This document shows, in pieces, positions 56,838-64,000 of a stretch of 64,000 bases of DNA. How positions within the stretch are numbered: the stretch's first letter is position 1; every line of letters starts with the position of its first letter. The position numbers and the translations under genes are program-made. This stretch comes from Symsagittifera roscoffensis (Eukaryota > Xenacoelomorpha > Acoela > Convolutidae), in the NCBI RefSeq assembly GCF_963678635.1, contig NC_087062.1:74263849-74327848 (forward strand). Reading direction: 5' to 3'. Under the pieces are notes generated by a model. That model did not search any database. It was given only the letters and a program-made list of their open reading frames with translations, and was not told where the DNA came from.

Positions 56838-57635
56838 ATGGCGCAGCCAGCAGAGAAAAAAGGAGGAGGGAAAAATCCACTAAACATAGTAGCATTTTGG
56901 GAAGCACGAACACCGGAACCTCCAGTCTATTGGGAGGAGTGGATAATTAAATTTCACTGGGGGATGATAGCAAAGTACGATATTGATCCCGATGATTTCT
57001 ATTTTGCAAGTACTCTTAATGCGGCGGCTATCACGGCGTTGCCTGAAGAAGTAAATGAGAAAAACCGTCTCGAGTCGGAAAAGAAGTTAAAGTCTAATCT
57101 ATATCTTTGTATCGGAGACGAGGCGCAACGGATATTCAAAGCACGAAAACCGACGGTTAACATTAAAACGGAACGGTACCCACGGGTTCTAGATGAGATG
57201 CAAAATGTGTTCCAAAGAGAGAGGAATGTAACCCATGAACGGGGTCTTTTCTACGGAAGAAAACAACGTGAGAACGAAACGTTCGAAAAGTTCCATGCGG
57301 AACTAAGCGCTCTAGCAGGTAGATGTGATTTTGCAAATGCGGCCGAAAATGTTCGTGACATTTTCATTATGAATATGCGGGAGTCGGATTACCAACGAGA
57401 ATTATCACGATCAACCAAATTACCTGAAGAAGTCTACCGGATCGCATTATCATACGAACGCGGGGAGCGCGCATACAAATCATATACGGGAAAACCAGCT
57501 TCAACAGCTCCGGCAATTTCAATAAAACAAGAACCGGTAAGTAACATAAGAAGGGGACAAGGGTTTTTTCGAGGTCGAGGACGTGGGGGACGTGGAGGAT
57601 ACACCCAAGGATCCAGTAGTAGTGGAGGAAGCTGA
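56838..57635 (+). CDS. Ty3/Gypsy Gag, array unit 4 (joined to pol)
   Basis: 265 codons with EEVNEKNRLES where the other units have EEVNGKNRLES. This is the only unit followed by the rest of the element. TGA at 57633-57635 separates it from the zinc knuckles, and translation in the same frame then runs to 58352 without another stop. Confidence 0.9.
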   Translation: MAQPAEKKGGGKNPLNIVAFWEARTPEPPVYWEEWIIKFHWGMIAKYDIDPDDFYFASTLNAAAITALPEEVNEKNRLESEKKLKSNLYLCIGDEAQRIFKARKPTVNIKTERYPRVLDEMQNVFQRERNVTHERGLFYGRKQRENETFEKFHAELSALAGRCDFANAAENVRDIFIMNMRESDYQRELSRSTKLPEEVYRIALSYERGERAYKSYTGKPASTAPAISIKQEPVSNIRRGQGFFRGRGRGGRGGYTQGSSSSGGS

Positions 57636-58355
57636 AATAATTGTAGGTGTTACAATTGCGACGCACCAAATTTTACCCTGGATCACATCGCGAGCTCTCC
57701 TGCAAGAGGAGCAACATGTAACTCGTGCCGAAAATTTGGTCATTTTGAACGAACATGTCGAGGAGTTAGAAGAGGTACTAACCAATGGAGGGGACGAGGA
57801 CGAGTCGGACTGGTTAGGGAGGAAAATGAGCATCACCAAAGTACACAAAACGTAATTGACTTGAATGAAGATCCAGTGTCGTGGGTCAATCAGCAGGGGT
57901 GCGGGGAAAATGAGTCCATGACGTCGGGATCGGACGATTACATGGTAATGTCAATACACAGGAAGAGGAATGAAACCGTACTAAAGCTCCCTGGGGCCCG
58001 CGTGCAAGTTGAAGTAGCAGGGAAAAAAATGTGGTTGTGGATCGATAGTGGAACCCCACTGACTATTTTTAGCATTAACGACCTAAAAGAAACGTTAGGT
58101 AAAGCGAATATTCAACTAAAACCTTCAAAAGACGAATTCCTGGACTATAACAACAATCGAATAAACATACTGGGGAAGGTAACAGTGATGATGTCATTAA
58201 ACGGCTGGGCAGCACCAGCACAAGTGTCAGTTATATCCGGGAATCATCAGTCGATCCTGGGGCGCGATCTTATGGGCACCCTGGGCCTCGAGTTAGTCCA
58301 ACGGAAGAAAGTGATGGGAATCACAGGGGTAGGAATCAGTCAAGAGGAGGAGTAA
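57636..58355 (+). CDS. Ty3/Gypsy zinc knuckle and aspartic protease
   Basis: In frame with Gag after the TGA. It reads NCRCYNCDAPNFTLDH and CNSCRKFGHFERTC (CX2CX4HX4C), then the protease with WLWIDSGTPLTIFS (active-site DSG) and the flap/second half, including SVISGNHQSILGRDLMGT. An isolated ATG at about 57861 could start it, but no promoter is seen. TAA at 58353-58355 ends it. The product would need stop read-through or internal initiation. Confidence 0.82.
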   Translation, partial: NNCRCYNCDAPNFTLDHIASSPARGATCNSCRKFGHFERTCRGVRRGTNQWRGRGRVGLVREENEHHQSTQNVIDLNEDPVSWVNQQGCGENESMTSGSDDYMVMSIHRKRNETVLKLPGARVQVEVAGKKMWLWIDSGTPLTIFSINDLKETLGKANIQLKPSKDEFLDYNNNRINILGKVTVMMSLNGWAAPAQVSVISGNHQSILGRDLMGTLGLELVQRKKVMGITGVGISQEEE

Positions 58356-58800
58356 TATGACGAATTGCAAACATACTTCTGTAAGTTGTACCCAAATTTG
58401 TTTACTAGGATAGGGAAAATCCGGAATGCAAAAGTAAGAGCTGAATTGTTTGACAATTTGAGGCCCATACAACAAAAAGGACGCAGGGTGCCAATCAGTC
58501 TACAAGATAAAGTGGATAAAGAAATTCATCGGCTGATAAATGAAGGGCATATCGTAAAATTACAAGAAGGCTCAGATAAATATTTCGTCTCTCCCATCGT
58601 AATTACAGTAAAAAAAGATGGAAGTATAAAAATAGCACTGGAATCAAGAGAATTAAACAAGCAGGTACACAAAAATAAGTACCAAATGCCAAATATTGAC
58701 GAATTAGTAGACGGAGTAAGTCAGATTATTGCGGAGAAAAAAGCGGGTAATGTATATTTTACAACGTTGGATTTCACATATGCGTACGGAAAAGTCGCTT
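58356..58800 (+). CDS. Ty3/Gypsy reverse transcriptase, N-terminal part (cut by gap)
   Basis: Continues in the same frame after the TAA: LQTYFCKLYPNLFTRIGKI, RRVPISLQDKVDKEIHRLI, VSPIVITVKKDGSIKIALES, NKYQMPNIDELVD and TTLDFTYAYGKVA, the RT finger and first palm motifs including the catalytic Asp of LDFTYAYG. The sequence then enters the run of N, so the rest of RT, RNase H and integrase are not seen. Confidence 0.85.
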
Positions 58801-59000
58801 NNNNNNNNNNNNNNNNNNNNNNNNNNNNNNNNNNNNNNNNNNNNNNNNNNNNNNNNNNNNNNNNNNNNNNNNNNNNNNNNNNNNNNNNNNNNNNNNNNNN
58901 NNNNNNNNNNNNNNNNNNNNNNNNNNNNNNNNNNNNNNNNNNNNNNNNNNNNNNNNNNNNNNNNNNNNNNNNNNNNNNNNNNNNNNNNNNNNNNNNNNNN
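58801..59000. other. Assembly gap (200 N)
   Basis: Exactly 200 N, probably a fixed-size placeholder. Sequence after the gap shows no Gypsy pol domain and no second LTR, so the missing part may be several kb. Confidence 0.95.
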
Positions 59001-59527
59001 TTATGTTTATTATACTTTCGACCCGTTGCACTCGGTATTTACTACCATTTATTCTCAGCTGGAAATACTCTTGCAGAGTTTGTAACGCAAATTTGTATTT
59101 GCATGTAACTGATACAAATGCATGTACCCATAAAATCGTTTGGTTAAATTTGTTCAAAGATAATACTTGGTCAACATGTATTCATTTTTTTTTCACAGTC
59201 GGCTTGAAAACTGTCAAGGCAAGTTACACTGTTATGTATGTGGTGGTATTGCGCATAACAAGAAACTAGAATGTATTCGAGCTAATCGTTTTCTTAGCCT
59301 ACAAAGTTCACCAATTACTTGAAAAAACTGATTACAATTTAAACAACTTGAAATTTTTTCATATAGTTTCTGTGCATGTCTGATTTTGAATTTCTGTTTT
59401 GGTCAACGAAAGTTTTTGTTATCGTCGAAAAATTTTCTAGATCATTCTAGAATTCTTTCTGGCTATTTTCGTCTCAGCTGAAAAATCATTGGATAATTTT
59501 GAAATCTTTTGAAAAGTAACTCTCAAA
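59001..59527. other. Upstream region of the small gene, no other feature
   Basis: AT-rich. It should contain the promoter of the plus-strand gene at 59528, but no clear core element is recognisable. Confidence 0.3.
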
Positions 59528-59930
59528 ATGAGCTGCAGAAATCCCAACATTGACGGTTGTATGGCTAATGATACCCAAAGTTATACAGAAACTTTTTCAA
59601 ACGAGAACTCGAATGATTCAGGTTACTGGTCAGACTATCAGGAGACTCCAAAAATTTACGGAAAAAACGATTACCCATCAGAATTTTTGTGCAATTCTTG
59701 TTACGCAGATCGTCAAAAAGTGAGTGTTTTTTTTTTCAAAAATGAGTGGAGTTTAAACCAATTTCAGTGTAACTTTAAATCAAGTTATGTGTATATCTCA
59801 ATTTTTTTCAAATTTCATTGTGTTTTAGTGTGAAGAATACGCAAAAATGTACGAGCCTAAAATTATATCTAAAGAATCAATTCATCTTTTCACTCCCAAA
59901 TTCTTTCCGGTCGACTGGACCAAAATCTAG
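59528..59930 (+). CDS. Small two-exon gene, unknown (97 aa)
   Basis: Exon 1 is 59528-59719 (64 codons: MSCRNPNIDGCMAND..., ending CNSCYADRQK), exon 2 is 59829-59930 (CEEYAKMYEPKIISK... ending FFPVDWTKI and TAG). The 109-bp intron has a strong donor (GTGAGTG at 59720), a T-rich tract and TTTTAG at 59828; the phase is 0 on both sides. The protein is acidic and Ser/Asn-rich, with aromatic residues (DSGYWSDYQE) and a CNSC...C cluster across the junction. No family recognised. The matching phase and good splice signals support a real gene. Confidence 0.6.
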
Positions 59931-60717
59931 ATTGCCGCAAAGGAGAAAACAAATCTCCCAGCACGCCTTTGAAAAAACTGGAAATGTCATCGGCCAGAAA
60001 ATTGTTTTTAAATAAATCCACTAACAAGTATTTGAGTTCAAACTTCAAAATCCATTTTTATGAGTAGTCATTAGTTTAGAAATTTTGTCGGTTCACCAAA
60101 ATATTTATCAACTAATAAAAGTTTTTTGTATTCAAATTTCATATTAACAGATCAACAAAAAAATCACACTAGAGAAATAAAATAAGCAATTAATGTATAC
60201 TAAATGATTACAATTTTAACGGTTTAGAAATTCAGCAATCATTTTTCCGGTACTACAATTTATTATCTAAGAATACATTCAAATTTTATAAGCATTTCAG
60301 TAGATCTAAAAATACATTTAATTTTTATAAGCATCTCAGTAGATCTATCTAAATATAAAAATCATGTATATATAAAAAAAACTGAAAAGTTTTTCACAAA
60401 TTTATCGGTTTTGTGGAAATTCCATCACAAGCTGCTCACAATACAAATAAGTAATAAAATTTTTAGTTTGTTAAAAAACTGTGATGTATTATCCAGTTTG
60501 ATTATAGTACAGATACTCTACATAGTAGATTTTTCGAGATTTTCCTAAGGAGTCTGGAGCCATAGCTAGGTTGAGTTGTAACTACTCTCCTAACTATTGT
60601 TATATTACTGAAGATATAAACATATCTAAACACAATAACCAAAACATATTTACTCACACGTATCAGACACAGCGTCGCCTAAGCCCAATTTTTTCTCAGC
60701 AAATAACCAAAGCCCGC
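59931..60717. other. AT-rich, small duplication only
   Basis: No gene. At 60272-60350 a unit of about 39 bp (AATACATT.AA.TTTTATAAGC followed by AT.TCAGTAGATCT) is repeated twice. Confidence 0.5.
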
Positions 60718-60718
60718 A

Positions 60719-61305
60719 ACTTTATATCAGGTTGAATTGTAGAGGATTTCAATTTGGAAATTTTTTGAATTTGTGTAACTTTATCTTTATCAAATCAGAA
60801 ATTTATGTTGCACACATGGAAACAAACAACTACAAAACAGATTAGCCGCTGAAGACCAGATATACATGGCTCAATTTTGTTCAAAGCCAAACTTTTATCT
60901 ACAATAGTTATTAGGATCAAAGTTTAGACAAAGAACGATCCTGAACTGTGCTGAACAGTAGATATAAAGGCTATTTTATTTATAATTCATGGTATTTAAC
61001 ACAGAAGCACTCTATATCAGGTTGAAATGTAAAGGACTTTACTTTGGCATTTTTTTTTTGAATTTTTGCAACTGTTATCTTTATCAAATCAGAAATTTAT
61101 GTTGCATACATAGAAACAAACAACTACAAAACAGATTAGCCGCTGAAGACTAGATATACATGGCTCAATTTTGTTTAAAGCCAAACTTTTATCTACAATA
61201 GTTATTAGGATCAGAGTTTAGACAAAGAACGATACCGAACTGTGCTGAACAGTAGATATAAAGGCTATTTTATTTATAATTCATGGTATTTAACACAGAA
61301 GCAAT
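60719..61305 (+). repeat. Tandem duplication of about 294 bp
   Basis: 60719-61012 and 61013-61305 share TATATCAGGTTGAA, CAAACAACTACAAAACAGAT, TTAGCCGCTGAAGAC and CTGAACAGTAGATATAAAGG. About 5 percent of sites differ by eye. No coding sense. Confidence 0.9.
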
Positions 61306-61737
61306 GCGCCTGCAAACAAGCATTTGATTCACTTAGTTTTTTATCTTATCCCGTTTAAGTCAAGTATTTTTGCTCCGTTTTTTCATGCCAGTGAATTTTA
61401 AATTTCTTGTAAAACTTTGATTGATTTCCTTATGAACGCATGATTTTTTATATAAAACTTGTCGCGGAGATTTTCTAGTCATCAAAAGACAACAATTGAA
61501 ACCAAACAATCATGATTGGATCAGTATAGATCATACAGTTGTTCCAATTAAATTACTAAATCATTTAAAATTTGGTTTGAAAACGTATCAGAGAAGAATT
61601 ATATTTTACTAACGGAAATTATTTTCTGATTCAGCGGGTACAGCCAAACTAATGGTAATCGAAAGGGTGGATTTACTCTTCTCTCTGTGACAATTGCTGT
61701 TCAAGTGGTTTTGTGAGTGCGTTCCTCCATCAGATAA
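61306..61737. other. No feature seen
   Basis: AT-rich non-coding DNA. Confidence 0.35.
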
Positions 61738-61980
61738 TCAATTTGGATCTCTCCGGGAAATTGAGATGCTAGAGTCGGCCTGGTGAATTGAGTCAACAAT
61801 TCCGCCTCCTTTTACCTCATTTGCAGATACTTCGACTTCTGTTACTTCGCCTCCAGTAAGTCTTTGATGCAGTGAGCAGACACCCGAAAACAGATGAGGA
61901 GAAACCTCAACTGCACCCAAAGAGAAAAGATTGACCAAAATGGAACAATCTCTGCTACACTTGGAGCCTATGTGAAAGAC
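61738..61980 (-). CDS. Possible coding exon, unknown
   Basis: The minus strand is open over about 80 codons, including LFSLGAVEVSPHLFSGVCS, GGEVTEVEVSANEVKGGG and SISISRRDPN before a stop. Base composition is richer in G+C than the surroundings, as expected for an exon. No domain, no certain splice acceptor and no upstream exon could be placed. Confidence 0.25.
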   Translation of the reverse strand, partial: VFHIGSKCSRDCSILVNLFSLGAVEVSPHLFSGVCSLHQRLTGGEVTEVEVSANEVKGGGIVDSIHQADSSISISRRDPN

Positions 61981-64000
61981 TTTTAAGTCTCTTTTGCGTT
62001 TTGGGCTGCTTCGTTGTGACAGTTGAGTTGCAGTTTTTTATCTGGTTTCATAACTTTTTGTGATTATTGGAAACTTCAAACAGCAAAAAATTTCGAATCT
62101 TGATAAAAAAAAACAAAAAGCAATAGAATGAACAAAATTAGTCTGTACTAAGTTATCCACAGTTTGCTACTTATGAGTCATCTATGGCTAGTTCAAAAAC
62201 AGACTGAACACAGAAACCAAAATTTACTTATTCTAGAAAAAATGCTTATTTTGAAAAACGGCTCAAATTTTTGCCTCGCAAAGAAGACGTTTTACGGTCT
62301 TGATGCTCTTGTACAAAATGAATAACTAGTTCAGAGGAGCATACATGCAGTATGTATTACATCCGTCGCATATAATTTGATTCAGTGATTTTTTCTAGAA
62401 TTACTTGACAAATCCCGAATCAAAATTCGAATGATTCGAGTTATCGTTATAACTTAATTTTTGTTACACTTCTAAACAGATAAACTTACATGATATAAAC
62501 TTCTGTACATGAACATATACACAAAAAATACAAGTAAAATTTATGCTCAAACACACACATGTGTTTTTAAATGCATAATTTCTGGTGCTGTACTTTACAT
62601 CCTTCTAGACAACTCAGTTACAGAAACGTTTCAGAGTTTAAACATAAGCTAATTTTCAACAAGCAGCTATACATTTCAATTTGTTTTGTTAAGCATAATA
62701 GACGAATTACCATTTAAAACACACAGACAACAATCTAATTACTAAAAAACCAACAAATACACAGACATAGCATTTAAAAAATAGTTTGTGAAAAGTACTT
62801 AGAGGAACAGCTATATAAACTCTAACTCTAGACAATTATACACAGCTAGACAAATGTACGTTTAAAGTACTTGCTACAAGTGTTGTTCATGTAAAATATC
62901 TTGTGAATTACTTTTGATGGTTTCAACCAAATGCTTCAAAAAGAAACGAGTTGGGTTTTTGGTTGTAATTCTAGCTGTATATGATAATTGAGCGTCTAAA
63001 AGGGTTTGTTTGATCAAATAAATGAATGAAAACTTATACAGAAGAATAAATAAGCCTACATAAAAATATTATCAAATATGTAAATGAAATCGCAGTAATT
63101 ACAAATACATATAAATACGAATACGCACATTACATATTTTCAAAAACATGACTATATACATATACGTGAACAAGATCTTACATACAAATGAGTTATCTGG
63201 ACTGTGTTGTTCATTTACAGTTTCTATAAAAGTTTTCACAAATTTTTAAACAATGTTTGATGTTTAAGCGAATAACAAAAAGCAACCATGAATTTTTTTT
63301 GGATACAAACATAATTAAAAACCTATTTAAGTACTTTTCAGAACTAATCAAGCACATACAAATACACAAACATACATACAAAGCTAACCCAACAGATAAT
63401 TATACAATGTGTCTGGTACAAAATTGGTGCTAAAACAACTTTTGATGGAACCCTGCGTCTTCCAGACAAACAGTGACAACAATTACTTTGAATTTGATTA
63501 GTTATATCCAGTTAAAAATACATGTCTCCAATTAGTTCATTAACGATATAAATAAGAAGGCACACTGAAAAACGTACAAGAAAACATTTGAAAGACCCAC
63601 AGACAATGCATATCCGCAAACAATGCATACATACACAAATGCAAACAACTCTAGATACATGGACTAAAGCATGAGATGATTCACAAAAACTAGTTCTTTT
63701 AAAAAATAATAAATTAACCCAGAAAATAAAGACAACTAGTACAATGAGTTTGAAATATAATTTGGTCTCTGAATTTGGTCTTGCGTCTGAAATTGTTTCT
63801 GTGACCACAACCTTATATCATTAATTATGTATGAACATACAAATTTACAATTGCTAACACAAACATGAATAAACATAAGAACAAATGCACACAAAATTCG
63901 TACTGATACACAGAACAAACTTATAAAATAGTTCATATAGAGTATCTGGTGAAGTATTTTAGATTGTTCTGGAACAATTAGGCTCGGAATTTTGATTGAA
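61981..64000. other. AT-rich DNA, no gene seen
   Basis: Many ACATACA/ACACAAA-type stretches and scattered ATATAC simple repeats. The frames on the minus strand at 63512-63936 are hydrophobic artefacts of this composition. Confidence 0.4.

Larger units (their letters stand above)
52759..57938 (+). repeat. Four-unit tandem array of R-U5-gag (1295 bp)
   Basis: Unit starts at 52759, 54054, 55349 and 56644, exactly 1295 bp apart. Each unit holds about 194 bp of LTR R-U5 (with AATAAA, first at 52853) plus gag and the zinc-knuckle region, ending in ATCGGACGAT. Units differ at single sites: TTGTAGCTG in unit 1 against TTGTAGGTG later, GATTGCCAA in unit 2 against GATTACCAA elsewhere, AATGAG for AATGGG in unit 4. 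They are therefore not simple copies of one read. Only the fourth continues into protease and RT. Confidence 0.95.

Noticed and set aside
63512-63936. Hydrophobic minus-strand frames near the right edge
   Set aside because: Arise from ACATACA-type simple sequence; no start context or domain.

Overview
The window is eukaryotic DNA, most likely from an invertebrate animal. It is AT-rich, has spliced genes with GT...AG junctions, and carries several animal-type transposon classes: Polinton/Maverick, Copia, Ty3/Gypsy, hAT-type MITEs and a scrap of non-LTR retrotransposon. Its main host gene is a ZNFX1-like helicase. I cannot name the species. Most of the first 30 kb and of 46-59 kb is decayed or recently duplicated mobile DNA.

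Layout. 1-5115 is the left end of a Polinton with its flank; its polymerase gene is cut by a minus-strand Copia element (about 5116-11427). The polymerase/Copia junction is duplicated in tandem (2 x 2570 bp, 3618-8757). 11428-14668 holds a 45-bp tandem array, a relic MITE and a degenerate satellite of about 120-175 bp units. 14669-16640 repeats the flank seen at 1-1123. 16641-30379 is a second, end-to-end Polinton of 13.7 kb: terminal inverted repeats of about 256 bp, a minus-strand protein-primed DNA polymerase, and on the plus strand an unknown gene, a membrane protein, a packaging ATPase, an integrase, a probable minor virion protein, a small basic protein and the major capsid protein. Every large gene is broken by stops or frameshifts, so the element is a fossil. 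A fragment of a Jockey/CR1-like retrotransposon follows.

The central gene (minus strand, 31229-43689) is the only large intact host gene. It reads as one ZNFX1-like protein in three visible exons: an Arg/Gly/Asn-rich disordered N-terminus, two cold-shock-like domains, the ZNFX1 N-terminal region, a UPF1-like SF1 helicase, a long array of NFX1-type zinc fingers, a charged coiled coil and two tandem PARP-like domains. The two PARP-like domains have lost different parts of the H-Y-E triad. Joining RNA binding, RNA unwinding and ADP-ribosyltransferase folds in one polypeptide makes this the strongest candidate for an unusual biological system here, probably in antiviral or small-RNA defence (inference from ZNFX1 and PARP13 biology). 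Its N-terminal exon is bracketed by two direct copies of an unclassified 2.3-kb repeat, one inside intron 1 and one upstream.

Right side. 45.6-49.6 kb has palindromic AT-rich repeats and a 588-bp transposon with an 8-bp target duplication. 49784-49873 is a near-perfect 90-bp palindrome. 51488-51916 is a textbook hAT MITE next to a complex local duplication. 52.4-58.8 kb is a Ty3/Gypsy retrotransposon whose R-U5-gag segment is present four times in tandem (1295-bp unit); gag, protease and reverse transcriptase share one reading frame separated by stop codons. It runs into a 200-N assembly gap. A small two-exon gene of unknown function lies at 59528-59930; beyond it I see AT-rich non-coding DNA with local duplications.
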